This document shows positions 25,801 through 34,208 of a DNA stretch of 64,000 nucleotides, one piece after another. Each line of letters begins with the position of its first letter. The first letter of the stretch is position 1. The notes beneath the pieces were generated by a model, which saw only the letters and a list, made by a program, of their open reading frames with translations, was not told the origin of the DNA and ran no database searches. The stretch is from positions 620,001 through 684,000 of the forward strand of contig CAVUUF010000016.1 of assembly GCA_963744575.1 (NCBI GenBank), in the 5' to 3' direction. A program made the position numbers and the translations under genes. The DNA is from Palsa-504 sp963744575. Its GTDB lineage: Bacteria > Actinomycetota > Actinomycetes > Streptosporangiales > Streptosporangiaceae.

Positions 25801-25900
25801 CCACCGAGCGGCTGGCCTCGGCGTCGTCGAGCAGCGTGAGCAGACGGCCGAGCTCGTCTTCTCGGCCGACCATCCGCCCGGCAGGCACCCGTAGCACCAT
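22886..25900 (-). CDS. Large LuxR-family ATPase regulator (LAL/MalT-like)
   Basis: A 1004-residue regulator. Residues 1-250 form an AAA-type ATPase (VGREDELGRLLTLLDDAEAS, Walker A SGDAGVGKSRLVGEV, Walker B-like PVLLVFEDLHWADAST). The middle 550 residues are alpha-helical, TPR-like repeats. The C-terminus (LTSREREVLRLIAAGRSNRE, IASVLYIAPKTASVHVSNIL) is a LuxR HTH. LAL proteins integrate an inducer with ATP and often control secondary metabolism or sugar uptake; the signal and targets are not readable. ATG 25900 is used; an in-frame TTG at 25930 would add ten residues. It stands alone between convergent and same-strand core genes. Confidence 0.9.
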   Translation of the reverse strand: MVLRVPAGRMVGREDELGRLLTLLDDAEASRSVAALVSGDAGVGKSRLVGEVTRLAGDRGFTVLSGQCAELGDSVPYLPLADALRGAAGSTGVRDALGSRPALSRLLPEGGDGRMADEVRSGLARQQMFGLVLGLLTELAAVAPVLLVFEDLHWADASTRDLVTFLSRMLHRERVALIGTYRTDDLHRRHPLRPVVAELIRLPSVIAVDLAPLEPSALAEHLTSALAEQLATGAPGRIDATVLNDIVARAEGNAYYAEELLAASLTGERHALPAGLAALLLSRVEQLSDAAQQVLRAAAVAGRKADDELVRAASGLAADEYEAAVREAVTHQLLVPDGTEGYVFRHALLREAVYGDLLPGERTRLHGTMSSLLSDEYWLDMPGTAAELAQHCLASHDIPGAFAASLRAGKEAERLGAPAEAHRHYDQALALWDRVAEPEKTAGLARGKLGLWSAITAADSGDYERAVHLLRRLRHPAPEAERGERDDAEPDVLLASRIGERLASYLMLLEDRKAVEEAVEVARNTVEATPAEPPTWQYARAISTYANTLLDEDDYTMAREQAERGHAAAQAADAPWVQADALVTLGFISNREGRNDEAIKLLTEAHKQARQAEVLGVELRAAYHLARAHLERGDLSIGAAVAHEGTKRANHTGLNMAPFGWDVQHLHFQCHFADGKWDHAQEIAAGFPVRVTSVPEASLSSMALFIDVARGNPTVAERRAWIEPFWTVHGFDGFIARSLLAEHALWQDHPEQALAEAQIAISLVHDPQWGYHPSAIRPAVVAISARADRAIQARAAGDDQAANAELTAVDELLQIAREGAAFRKRPRFILGPEGRGWLARAEAEYGRASGRNDPSGWRAVLDAFGPDYVYEIARTRWRLAGALAEAGHRDEATEQWQRAAQTADQLGARPLRRALDDLARRARIGTAEDHGGAVLTALTSREREVLRLIAAGRSNREIASVLYIAPKTASVHVSNILGKLGAASRTEAAAIAHREGLTSEPSGR

Positions 25901-25940
25901 GAACACGAGTATCCCATCAGGCAGTGACAAATCCGATTCG

Positions 25941-26429
25941 TTAAGGTCCCGGCTCCCCCTCCAGCCGAAGGGGGGCGCGGTCCTGCCGTCGCTGTAACTC
26001 GGGGTCGCGGCGGTCGAACCGGCGGGCGCGCTTGACCGCGCCGCGGCTGCGCTTGGCCTCCAGGCGGCGCTCGTTCGCGGCCCGTCCGGGCCTGGTCGGT
26101 ATGCGCGGGCGCTGCGGCGGGGCGACCGCGACGCGGAGCAGGGCAGCCAGCCGGGCTCGGGCCGCCTGGCGGTTGGCCAGCTGCCTGCGGTGTTCCGAGG
26201 CGGTCACGGTGAGCACCCCGCCGGCCAGCCTGCCGGCCAGGCGTTCGAGGATCCTGGCTCGCGCCCATTCGGGCAGCGCGGCCGACCGGGCCACGTCGAA
26301 GGAGAGCTCGACCCGGCTGTCGGCAGTGTTGACCGACTGGCCGCCGGGCCCGGAGGACCGGGAGAAACGCTCGTGCAGCTCGCCGTCGGGTATCAGCAGC
26401 GAGCCGTTCACCCGGAGATCGTCAGGCAT
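25941..26429 (-). CDS. arfB: RF-1-domain peptidyl-tRNA hydrolase, ArfB/ICT1-like
   Basis: A 162-residue class I release-factor-like protein lacking codon-recognition domains. The catalytic GGQ loop is at residues 29-31 in RSSGPGGQSVNTADSRVEL, and the basic C-terminal tail (RPGRAANERRLEAKRSRGAV and onward) is what ArfB inserts into the mRNA channel of stalled ribosomes. The role is rescue of non-stop complexes. Same strand as hemQ, 41 bp downstream of its stop. Confidence 0.9.
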   Translation of the reverse strand: MPDDLRVNGSLLIPDGELHERFSRSSGPGGQSVNTADSRVELSFDVARSAALPEWARARILERLAGRLAGGVLTVTASEHRRQLANRQAARARLAALLRVAVAPPQRPRIPTRPGRAANERRLEAKRSRGAVKRARRFDRRDPELQRRQDRAPLRLEGEPGP

Positions 26430-26470
26430 CGCTCGACGTTAGCTTGTGCCCTCATCGCGCTCATAGTGGC

Positions 26471-27238
26471 TTAGACCAGGCTGGCCAGGAGCTCGCGGAC
26501 CGGCTTGCGGCGGCCGGTGTAGAACGGGATCTCCACCCGGGTGTGCAGCCGCGCTTCGGCTCCCCGCAGGTGACGCATCAGGTCCAGGATCCGGTGCAGC
26601 TCGTCGGCTTCGAAGGCGAGTATCCACTCGTAGTCGTTGAGCGAGAAGCACGGGACGGTGTTCGCCCGGACGTCCGGGTACTCGCGCGCCATCATCCCGT
26701 GCTCGGCGAGCATCCTGCGGCGGTCCGCCGGATCCAGCAGGTACCACTGGTACGAGCGCACGAACGGGTACACGCTCACGTACGCACGAGGTTCCTCGTC
26801 TGCCACGAAAGCCGGGATGTGGCTCTTGTTGAACTCCGCCGGGCGATGCATCGCCAGCACCGACCAGACCGGCTCGCTGCACCGGCCGAGCCGGGTCCGG
26901 CGGAACCGAACGAACTGGTCTTGCAGGTCATCCGGGTTGGCCGCCACCCACCAGAACATGTAGTCCGCGTCCGCCCGGAGGCCCTGGACGTCGTAGCCGC
27001 CGCGGGTGACGATGCCCTTGGCCGCCGTCTGGTCGAGCAGGTCGCTCAGCTCGGCGGCGGCGTTGCCGAGGCCGCCGGATTCGAGCGCGCTCCGGCCGGC
27101 CACCCGGAACACCGACCACATGGTATAGCGGATCAGTTCGTTGAGTTCCCTGGCCTTCGGCTTGCGGGCCATCTCCGCGGCCTCGGCCTCGGCGCCGGTC
27201 ATCGCCTGGCCGCCGGTCGTTCCTTGTTCGTCAGCCAT
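26471..27238 (-). CDS. hemQ: Coproheme decarboxylase HemQ/ChdC
   Basis: A 255-residue chlorite-dismutase-family protein, last enzyme of the coproporphyrin-dependent haem route (coproheme to haem b using peroxide). Visible: IRYTMWSVFRV near the N-terminus, the catalytic tyrosine in AYVSVYPFVRSYQWYLLD near residue 153, and the proximal haem histidine in RRRMLAEHGMM near residue 178; PCFSLNDYEWILAFEAD follows. ATG 27238 chosen over a GTG nine codons upstream because of the family start. It lies 42 bp after hemG on the same strand, so they are likely co-transcribed. Confidence 0.93.
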   Translation of the reverse strand: MADEQGTTGGQAMTGAEAEAAEMARKPKARELNELIRYTMWSVFRVAGRSALESGGLGNAAAELSDLLDQTAAKGIVTRGGYDVQGLRADADYMFWWVAANPDDLQDQFVRFRRTRLGRCSEPVWSVLAMHRPAEFNKSHIPAFVADEEPRAYVSVYPFVRSYQWYLLDPADRRRMLAEHGMMAREYPDVRANTVPCFSLNDYEWILAFEADELHRILDLMRHLRGAEARLHTRVEIPFYTGRRKPVRELLASLV

Positions 27239-27280
27239 GCCTCCATTGTCGGTCACGGTGACCACCGGACCGCACCGGTG

Positions 27281-28771
27281 TCAGCCGCCGGCCGATGGCC
27301 TGGCGGCGAGGAAGGCGAGGGTCTGGCTGGCCGCCGCGCGCGCCGTGGCGACACAGGCCGGTATGCCCACCCCGTCATACGCCGCGCCGCAGACCGCGAG
27401 TCCCGGCTGGGCCGCCACCGTCGCGCGGATCGTGGCCACCCGGTCCAGGTGCCCGACCGTGTACTGCGGCAGCGCGCCACCCCAGCGGGTCGCTCTGGTC
27501 GCCACGGGCGCACCCCGGACCCCGGTCGCCTCGGTGAGTTCCGCGGCGGCCAGCGCGGCAAGCTCCTCATCGGCCCGCTGCAGCAGGGCCTCCTCCCCGA
27601 TCCGGCCGACCGAGCAGCGCACGACCTCGAGGGGCCCGGTGCCGGCCGGGGCCGGGACGGCCAGGTGCGGCCACTTCACGGTGGAGAAGGTGACCGCCTT
27701 GACGGGCCGCCCGTCCACGGCCGGCACCAGGTATCCGCTCCAGCCGAGGGCGGCCAGGCCGGGCCCGGGAAAAGCGGTCCGCGGGTAGGCGAGCGTGACG
27801 ATCGCCATGCTGGCGTAGCTGATCTGGCCGAAGGCCGTCACCGCGGCGGACACGCCGGGAACGTCCGCGAGCAGGCGCCCCGCGGGCCGCGCCGGGATCG
27901 CGAGGATCACCGCGTCCGCGTCGACCTGCTCGGGTGCCGCCGACGACCCCACGGTGAGCCGCCAGCACCTTCCGGCTCGGGCCAGCGCGCGGACCATCGC
28001 GGACGTGCGCACCTCCGCTCCCGACGCCTTCGCCAGGTAGGCGGGCAGCACGCCCAGGCCGCCCGCGAGCGTGGTGAACACCGAGCCGCCCGCGCGGGTT
28101 CCGGACGCGGGCGCCTGGGCCGGGCTGGCTGACGGCGGCGCCGGAGGGGGGAGCAGGGAGCGCGCCGCCCCGGCGAGGGACCGGTGCCGCCGGGACGCGG
28201 CCGCCAGCGCGGGCAGTGTCGCGTCGAACGACAACTCCGCCGAACGGCCGGCATATACCCCGCCAAGCAGCGGGTCGACCAGCCGGTCCACCACCTCGGC
28301 GCCCTGGCGCGCCGCGACGTACTCGGCGACAGGCACGTCGCCGGCGCGGGCGGTGGGCGGCAAATCGAGATCCTCACCGGCCCGGGCCACGCCCTGGTCG
28401 GACAGTACGCCGGACCTGGCCAGTTCGGCCATATCGGACGGCACGCCCATGAACTGCCGCCGCGGCAGCGGCCTGAGCGCTCCCAGTGTCCAGATGGCGG
28501 ACGACGTGGGGCCGGGGGCGGCACGCTGGCCGGCCAGGCCGGCCTCGGCGATAAGCGCGGTCCCTTCGGGGCGCGTGACCAGCAGCGCTTCAGCACCCTC
28601 GTCTACGGCGAGCCCGCCGATCTCCGATACGGACAGCTTGCCGCCGAGCCGCGGCGACCCCTCGAGCACGGTCACCCGCACTGCCTCGTCCCGGAGGGAG
28701 AAAGCCGCCGCCAGCCCGGAGATCCCGCCGCCCACGATCACCACATGCGGTCGCGCGTTCGTACGCTCCAT
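27281..28771 (-). CDS. hemG: Coproporphyrinogen III/protoporphyrinogen oxidase (HemY type)
   Basis: A 496-residue FAD oxidase of the HemG/HemY (CgoX) family. The FAD motif VVIVGGGISGLAAAFSL is near residue 12, LEGSPRLGGKL follows, DPLLGGVYAGRSAELS is the central family block, and the C-terminus LAVCGAAYDGVGIPACVATA closes the FAD site. With hemQ next to it, the substrate is likely coproporphyrinogen III. It is followed by hemQ 42 bp later. The ATG at 28771 has no strong SD; the GTG-type codons further upstream are outside the conserved region. Confidence 0.92.
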   Translation of the reverse strand: MERTNARPHVVIVGGGISGLAAAFSLRDEAVRVTVLEGSPRLGGKLSVSEIGGLAVDEGAEALLVTRPEGTALIAEAGLAGQRAAPGPTSSAIWTLGALRPLPRRQFMGVPSDMAELARSGVLSDQGVARAGEDLDLPPTARAGDVPVAEYVAARQGAEVVDRLVDPLLGGVYAGRSAELSFDATLPALAAASRRHRSLAGAARSLLPPPAPPSASPAQAPASGTRAGGSVFTTLAGGLGVLPAYLAKASGAEVRTSAMVRALARAGRCWRLTVGSSAAPEQVDADAVILAIPARPAGRLLADVPGVSAAVTAFGQISYASMAIVTLAYPRTAFPGPGLAALGWSGYLVPAVDGRPVKAVTFSTVKWPHLAVPAPAGTGPLEVVRCSVGRIGEEALLQRADEELAALAAAELTEATGVRGAPVATRATRWGGALPQYTVGHLDRVATIRATVAAQPGLAVCGAAYDGVGIPACVATARAAASQTLAFLAARPSAGG

Positions 28772-28889
28772 GGCTCCAGCGTGGCAGACGGCACCCGGTG
28801 ACACCTACCCGAGGGCAGCGCGGCCAGGCCGCTGCGCTGCGGGATCGTTACCACCGCCGCGGAACCACGTCAATCCCGCCTGCCGTCAC

Positions 28890-29894
28890 ATGGGCATGCT
28901 GAACACACGGAGCTTGACCCGCCGCCACCCGCGGCCGCGGCGCACCAGGCACGGCACGGTCGCCGGCCTCATGATCGGCAGCGTCCTGCTCGGCGGGGGC
29001 ATGTTGCTCGCCGGATGCTCAGCCGCCAGTTCGAGCGGCGCCAGTTCGTCGCGCGCGGCCGCGGCGGCCGGGCAGGCGGCCGCGGCCGCCCCAGCGCCCG
29101 CCCTGGCCCCGGCGGGCAGCAGCGCGGGCAAGAGCGTCGCGGGCGGTCGGGCCGCCACGGGCACCACCGCCCGGCTGGCGCCGGCCAGCAGCATCATCTA
29201 CACCGCGCAACTGACCGTGCGGGCGGACAACGTGAGCTCGGCCGCCACCCAGGCCGCCCAGATCGCCGAAGCCGTGGGCGGCTACGTGTCGAACGAGACC
29301 GCCTCGTCCGATCCCGACCAGCCGTCCGAAGCCACCGCCAGTGTGCAGCTGAAGATCCCGGTCGCCTCGTACCCGGTCACGCTCGGTCAGCTGGCCAGCC
29401 GCCTCGGCACCCAGCTCTCCCTGCAGCAGCAGGCCCAGGACGTCACCCAGCAGGTGGCCGACGTGAACAGCCAGGTCACCTCGGACCTGGCGGCCATCGC
29501 CCAGCTCCGCGCCCTGCTGTCACACGCGGGCTCAGTCGGGGATCTGCTCACCGTCCAGAACCAGGTCAACGAGGAGGAAGCCAGCCTGGAATCGATGCAG
29601 GCCCAGCAGCGCGCCCTCAGCCATGAGACCAGCTACGCGACGGTCACGCTCACCTTGCTTGGCCCGAAGGCCAAGCCGGTGGTACACCGCCCGAAGGCCC
29701 CGCCCACCCTGGCGGGAGGCTTCGGGGCCGGCTGGCGCGCGCTGCGCATCACCGTGTCCTGGATCCTCGCCTTCCTCGGCGCGATAGCACCGTTCGCGGT
29801 CATCCTGGCCGTCGCCGGATACGTGATCTACCGCGGCCGGCGCTGGCTCATCCGCCGCAGGCCGACGGCAGCAACCTCCGCACCCGAAAGCTGA
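28890..29894 (+). CDS. DUF4349 lipoprotein with a C-terminal membrane anchor
   Basis: A 334-residue envelope protein. Residues 1-43 form a lipoprotein signal (basic start, then GSVLLGGGMLLAGC with a lipobox cysteine). An Ala/Ser-rich linker precedes the DUF4349 domain (IIYTAQLTVRADNVSSAATQ, GGYVSNETASSD, and a coiled-coil-like segment to about residue 255). A single hydrophobic helix near residues 285-315 and a basic tail end the protein. Function unknown. ATG 28890 or 28896 could be the start. It lies divergent to hemG. Confidence 0.82.
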   Translation: MGMLNTRSLTRRHPRPRRTRHGTVAGLMIGSVLLGGGMLLAGCSAASSSGASSSRAAAAAGQAAAAAPAPALAPAGSSAGKSVAGGRAATGTTARLAPASSIIYTAQLTVRADNVSSAATQAAQIAEAVGGYVSNETASSDPDQPSEATASVQLKIPVASYPVTLGQLASRLGTQLSLQQQAQDVTQQVADVNSQVTSDLAAIAQLRALLSHAGSVGDLLTVQNQVNEEEASLESMQAQQRALSHETSYATVTLTLLGPKAKPVVHRPKAPPTLAGGFGAGWRALRITVSWILAFLGAIAPFAVILAVAGYVIYRGRRWLIRRRPTAATSAPES

Positions 29895-29936
29895 CGTCAG
29901 CCGTCCGGCAAGCGACTCCGCCAACCGGCCTTTACT

Positions 29937-29997
29937 ACATCGATGTGGCAGCGATGTCGCCCGGGCAGCAGCAATGTGGCAGCGATGCTGTCCGGGC
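29937..29997. repeat. Dimeric intergenic repeat, copy A
   Basis: Two tandem half-units of about 30 bp: CGATGTGGCAGCGATGTCGC with CCGGGC, then CAATGTGGCAGCGATGCTGT with CCGGGC. The element starts ACATCGATG and lies in the 115-bp gap between the DUF4349 gene and the hemE stop. A clearly related element is at 57376-57440. No coding frame uses it here. Confidence 0.7.
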
Positions 29998-30009
29998 GGG
30001 CCCTCGGGT

Positions 30010-31056
30010 TCAGGCGAAGGCGCGGGCCGACTCGGCGTGGACGAGGTCGGCGAGCTTGGCCAGGACGCCCGGGTCGGTTTCCGGTAGCACCCCATGACCG
30101 AGGTTGAACACGTGCCCCTCGGCCGTGCGGCCGCGGGCGAGCACGTCCATGGCCCGCTCCTCGATGACCTCCCACGGCGCGAGCAGGATCGCCGGATCGA
30201 GGTTGCCTTGCAGTGCCTTGCCCGGCTCCACCCGCCGGACGGCCTCGTCGAGCGGGATGCGCCAGTCGACCCCGACCACGTCGGCGCCGGCCTCCCCCAT
30301 CAGCCCGAGCAGCTCACCCGTGCCGACCCCGAAGTGGATACGCGGCACGGCGGCGGCCCCGAGCGCGGCGAAGATCCGGCTGGTGTGCGGCAGGATCGCC
30401 TGCCGGTAGTCCGCGGGCCCGACCGCACCCACCCACGAATCGAAGAGCTGGACGGCGGAGGCGCCCGCCGCCACCTGGATCTGCAGGAACGAGATCGTGA
30501 TGTCCGCCAGCCGGCCGAGCAGCGCGTGCCACAGCTCCGGTTCGCCGTACATCAGCGCCTTGGTCTTGTCGTGGTTCTTGGACGGGCCGCCCTCGACCAG
30601 GTAGGACGCGAGCGTGAACGGCCCGCCGGCGAAGCCGATCAGCGGGCGTTCGGCCAGCTCGGCCACGAGCGCGCGCACCGCCTCGGTCACGTAGGGCACG
30701 TCACCGGGGTCAAGCGGGCGCAGCCGCCCCAGGTCGCTGGCCGACCGGACCGGGGTCTGGACCACCGGCCCGATCCCGGTCTTGATGTCCACGTCGATTC
30801 CGACCGCGCGCAGCGGTACCACGATGTCGCTGAACAAGATGGCCGCGTCCACGTCGTACCGGCGCAGCGGCTGCATGGTGATTTCCGTGATCAGCTCGGG
30901 GCGGGTACACGAGTCGAGCATCGAGATGCCTTCGCGTACCCGGCGGTACTCCGGCAGCGACCGGCCCGCCTGGCGCATGAACCAGACCGGCGTGCGGGGG
31001 ACGGCCTCCCTCCGGCAGGCCAGGATGAACGGGGATTTGGTCGGGGACACGGTCAC
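30010..31056 (-). CDS. hemE: Uroporphyrinogen III decarboxylase
   Basis: A 348-residue HemE, making coproporphyrinogen III from uroporphyrinogen III. The N-terminal signature PVWFMRQAGRSLPEYR lies near residues 24-38, the ILFSDIVVPLRAVGIDVDI block with the key aspartate near residue 75, and FAGGPFTLASYLVEGG and LFDSWVGAVGP follow. Start is GTG 31056. It is divergent from the small Cys-rich gene. hemE, hemG and hemQ on one strand within 5 kb supply consecutive or near-consecutive steps of the coproporphyrin route. Confidence 0.95.
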   Translation of the reverse strand: MTVSPTKSPFILACRREAVPRTPVWFMRQAGRSLPEYRRVREGISMLDSCTRPELITEITMQPLRRYDVDAAILFSDIVVPLRAVGIDVDIKTGIGPVVQTPVRSASDLGRLRPLDPGDVPYVTEAVRALVAELAERPLIGFAGGPFTLASYLVEGGPSKNHDKTKALMYGEPELWHALLGRLADITISFLQIQVAAGASAVQLFDSWVGAVGPADYRQAILPHTSRIFAALGAAAVPRIHFGVGTGELLGLMGEAGADVVGVDWRIPLDEAVRRVEPGKALQGNLDPAILLAPWEVIEERAMDVLARGRTAEGHVFNLGHGVLPETDPGVLAKLADLVHAESARAFA

Positions 31057-31208
31057 GTCAGCGATCGTCTCACATCACCGGACGGTAGTCGCCGGGGGAC
31101 ACGCCGTCCGAGATCCCACGAATCGGCGCCAGAGCATGCCACTATCAGGCATCAACCCCTTCGACTCTCGCTGGCCCCGTGACGCATCGCACCGAGGAGG
31201 CCGCCAGG

Positions 31209-31409
31209 ATGACGCAGCTGAGCAGGCACTGCGCCGGATGCAACGAGGAGCGGCTGTTCGAGCAGTTTCACGCCGAGCCCGCGAGCTGCCCCGACGCGCC
31301 GGACGGCGAATGCCGGGAGTGGGGCTGCGCGGTATGCGGCGACGCCCTGTTCATCGGCCTGCCGTCACCTGTTCACGTCGCCGGGGACCACGCGACCAGG
31401 GCTGCCTGA
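31209..31409 (+). CDS. Small Cys-rich (zinc-ribbon-like) protein
   Basis: A 66-residue protein starting at ATG 31209 behind GAGGAGGCCGCCAGG. It has CAGC near residue 8, another Cys near residue 26, then ECREWGCAVCG, spacing that suggests a zinc ribbon or similar metal site. No named family is recognised with certainty. It is divergent from hemE and 113 bp upstream of the DUF3000 gene, a place where small conserved proteins occur in related genomes. Strong SD and codon use support it as real. Confidence 0.65.
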   Translation: MTQLSRHCAGCNEERLFEQFHAEPASCPDAPDGECREWGCAVCGDALFIGLPSPVHVAGDHATRAA

Positions 31410-31522
31410 CCAGGTAAATCCAGCGCTGTTCCGGGGGCGTGTCCCGGGACGGCGGGCAATCAGACGATCCGCATGAAACGTTGGTTTCTGGCATGAATCT
31501 CTATGGTGCTGCGTGAATAGCG

Positions 31523-32236
31523 ATGAGCGACACGTACGCTCAGGTCATGACGCCGATTGAAGGGCGAGGGGATCGTCGCGCCCCGCGTTCACGGGCGCCG
31601 GGCGGGCCGGGGACGGAGATTACCGTTGGCTCGGCCGCCGAGGCGACGTTCGCGGCGGCGGTGACGGCCTTCACGGCCGGCCTGGATGCTCAGCGCCGGC
31701 GGGATCTGCTGTTCGAGGACGTTCCGGCGCCGAAACGGCTGGCGCCGTACGCCAGGGCTGTCGCCGCTACCATCCGGCGCGACGACGTGGACGTGGCCTG
31801 GGGACGGCTGGTGCTGCTCTACGACCCGGACGGCCAGCAGGGCTGGGACGGCTTCTTCCGGCTGGTCGCCTACATCCACGCCGACGTGGAGCCGGAGATC
31901 GCGGCCGACCCGCTACTCGGCGAGGTCGGCTGGAGCTGGCTGACCGAGGCCCTGGACGCGCACGTGCCCGGCTACGCCATCCCGAGCGGGACGGTGACCA
32001 GGGTCATCACCGAGGGTTTCGGGGCCAAGCAGGACGAGCTTCCGCTGAACGGCTTCGAGGTGCGCGCCTCGTGGTCCCCGGTCGGACCTGACCGTCCGCA
32101 CGGCCAGGCCGTGGACAGCGACCTGGCCGCCATCGACTTGTCGGCGCATATCGCGGCCTGGTGCGAGTGCCTGTCCGCCGCGGCGGGTCTGGAACCGCCA
32201 GGAACGCGGGCGCTGCGGCCACCGGGGCACGGGTGA
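31523..32236 (+). CDS. DUF3000-family protein
   Basis: A 237-residue actinobacterial conserved protein. The DUF3000 region covers about residues 37-220 (FAAAVTAFTAGLDAQRRRDL, DVPAPKRLAPYARAVAATI, GRLVLLYDPDGQQGWDGFFR, LSAHIAAWCECLSAAAG). It may be involved with RNA metabolism given its constant pairing with rnd, but no activity is established. The stop overlaps the GTG of the RNase D gene by 3 bp, so the pair is coupled. The ATG at 31523 could be replaced by ATG 31547, closer to the conserved core. Confidence 0.88.
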   Translation: MSDTYAQVMTPIEGRGDRRAPRSRAPGGPGTEITVGSAAEATFAAAVTAFTAGLDAQRRRDLLFEDVPAPKRLAPYARAVAATIRRDDVDVAWGRLVLLYDPDGQQGWDGFFRLVAYIHADVEPEIAADPLLGEVGWSWLTEALDAHVPGYAIPSGTVTRVITEGFGAKQDELPLNGFEVRASWSPVGPDRPHGQAVDSDLAAIDLSAHIAAWCECLSAAAGLEPPGTRALRPPGHG

Positions 32237-33495
32237 GCGCGGACGATGAGGCTGGCGGGATCGTCCCCCTGCTCGAGCCGCGCGATGGCCTGCCGCCGGT
32301 CGTGAAGACCGGCCCGGCACTGGCCGAGGTCGCCGCCCGCCTAGCCCGGGGCGAGGGACCCGTCGCGGTCGACGCCGAACGTGCCTCCGGCTACCGCTAT
32401 GGGCAACGCGCCTACCTCGTCCAGCTGCGCCGGGCCGGCGCGGGCACCGCGCTCATCGACCCGATCGCCTGCCCGGACCTGTCCGGCGTCGACGCGGCGC
32501 TGCGCGACGCCGAGGCGGTGCTGCACGCGGCGTCGCAGGACCTGCCGTGCCTGGCCGAAATCGGCTTCCGGCCGCGACGCCTCTTCGATACCGAACTGGC
32601 CGGACGGCTGCTCGGCTACCCGCGGGTGGCCCTGGGCACCCTGGTCGAGGAGGTGCTCGGCTTCCACCTGGAAAAGGGCCATTCAGCGGCCGACTGGTCG
32701 GTCCGCCCGCTGCGCGAGGAACTGCTCCGCTACGCGGCCCTGGACGTGGAGGTGCTGATCGAGCTATGCGACGCCCTCGCGGCCGAACTCGCCGAGCAGG
32801 GCAAGACCGAGTGGGCTCGCCAGGAGTTCGAGGCCGTGCTCACCGCCCGGCCCGCCCCGGCACGTCCGGACCCGTGGCGGCGCACGTCAGGCATCCACCG
32901 GGTGCAGACCCGCCGCGGGCTCGCCGTGGTCCGCGAGCTCTGGACGGCCAGGGACAGGATCGCCCAGCTCGCCGACCTGTCCCCGCGCCGGATGCTGCCC
33001 GACCCGGCGATCATCGAGGCCGCCAGGTCATACCCGGCCAACCATGCGCAGCTGATCAGGATCAGCGGGTTCACCGGCCGGCAGGCCCGGCGGCACGAGA
33101 AGGACTGGCTGGCCGCGCTGGCCCGGGCCCGGTCCAGCGCCGACGACGAGCTGCCGGAGACCACGGGCGGCCCGGTACCGAACGGGCCACCGCCCGCGCA
33201 CCGCTGGGCCGAGCGGGATCCGGCCGCCGCGGCGCGCCTGACCGCGGCCCGCGCGGTGGTCACGGCCCTGGCCGAGCAGAGCAGGCTGCCGGTGGAGAAC
33301 CTGCTGTCCCCCGACGCGCTGCGCAGGCTCAGCTGGGATCCGCCGCGGCCCGGCGAGGCGCAGGCCATGGCCCAGGCGCTCGCCGGATACGGGGCCAGGC
33401 CGTGGCAGATCGAGCTGACCGCCGAGCCGCTCGCCCGGGCGCTGGCCGATGCGGCGGGCCCGGCCGGTGAAGCCCCGGAGCCGGGAGACCATTGA
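32233..33495 (+). CDS. rnd: Ribonuclease D-family 3'-5' exonuclease with HRDC domain
   Basis: A 420-residue DEDD exonuclease. Exo I is VAVDAERASGYRYGQRAYLV, exo II is LHAASQDLPCLAEIGF, and exo III is LLRYAALDVEVLIELCDAL, giving the four acidic metal ligands and the DEDDy tyrosine. An HRDC domain follows (ALDGQ-like stretch VRELWTARDRIAQLADLSP, DPAIIEAARSYPAN). The role is trimming of structured RNA 3' ends. GTG 32233 overlaps the DUF3000 stop. A second small helical domain fills the C-terminus. Confidence 0.92.
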   Translation: MSADDEAGGIVPLLEPRDGLPPVVKTGPALAEVAARLARGEGPVAVDAERASGYRYGQRAYLVQLRRAGAGTALIDPIACPDLSGVDAALRDAEAVLHAASQDLPCLAEIGFRPRRLFDTELAGRLLGYPRVALGTLVEEVLGFHLEKGHSAADWSVRPLREELLRYAALDVEVLIELCDALAAELAEQGKTEWARQEFEAVLTARPAPARPDPWRRTSGIHRVQTRRGLAVVRELWTARDRIAQLADLSPRRMLPDPAIIEAARSYPANHAQLIRISGFTGRQARRHEKDWLAALARARSSADDELPETTGGPVPNGPPPAHRWAERDPAAAARLTAARAVVTALAEQSRLPVENLLSPDALRRLSWDPPRPGEAQAMAQALAGYGARPWQIELTAEPLARALADAAGPAGEAPEPGDH

Positions 33496-33497
33496 GT

Positions 33498-34208
33498 ATG
33501 GGCATTCTCGCGAGCGGCAGCCCGGCGCCGCTGCCGGGCTTCCTCAACTCCCTGGCCGGCCCGCTCGATCACTACGGGTACTGGGCCATCGCGCTCCTGC
33601 TGCTACTGGAGAACATGGGCGTCCCCGTCGTACCCGGGGAGTTCGCGATGATCGGCGGGGCGATCTTCGCCGGCACCGGCCGGGCCGGGCTGAACATCGT
33701 CCTGGTCGGCGTCGTCGCGGTCGTCGCCTCGTTCGTGGGCGCCGAGATCGGCTATGTCATCGGCCGGTTCGCGGGCCGCGAGCTGATCCTGCGCTACGGC
33801 AGGTACCTCTTCATCAAACCGCACCACCTGGACCGGGCCGAGGCGGTCGTGAACCGCTACGGCGGCATCGTCGTGATCGTCGCCCGGTTCATCGTGGGGC
33901 TGCGCGAGCTCAACGGCATCATCGCCGGCATCACCGAGATGCGCTGGCTCACCTTCACCATCTACAACGCGATCGGCGCATGCGCCTGGGTCGCCACCTG
34001 GGTGACGATCGGGTACGTCGCCGGCGGTCACATCGACGCAATCTACGCCGACATCAACCGCTTCTCGCTCTATCTGCTCATCGTCGCGGCCGTGCTGCTG
34101 GCCGCCTATATCGCCTGGCGCGTGGTACGCCGACGCCGGGGCGGCGGGTCCCGCGAGACCCAGCAGGGTCCGCCGGCCAAGGAGAACTCTGAATCTAAGA
34201 GCTCATAG
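33498..34208 (+). CDS. DedA/VTT-family membrane protein
   Basis: A 236-residue integral membrane protein with four to five hydrophobic segments. DedA marks are LLLLENMGVPVVPGEFAMIG, the FVGAEIGYVIGRFAGRELIL block, and VARFIVGLRELNGIIAGITE with the conserved arginines. The family acts in phospholipid translocation and membrane homeostasis. The first start could be TTG 33492, overlapping the rnd stop; ATG 33498 is preferred. The 3' end overlaps the convergent NUDIX gene by 103 bp. Confidence 0.88.
   Translation: MGILASGSPAPLPGFLNSLAGPLDHYGYWAIALLLLLENMGVPVVPGEFAMIGGAIFAGTGRAGLNIVLVGVVAVVASFVGAEIGYVIGRFAGRELILRYGRYLFIKPHHLDRAEAVVNRYGGIVVIVARFIVGLRELNGIIAGITEMRWLTFTIYNAIGACAWVATWVTIGYVAGGHIDAIYADINRFSLYLLIVAAVLLAAYIAWRVVRRRRGGGSRETQQGPPAKENSESKSS

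Noticed and set aside
23585..25894. 769-codon plus-strand frame opposite the LuxR-type regulator
   Set aside because: High-GC shadow; composition rich in Gln/Gly/Val/Arg as expected from antisense.
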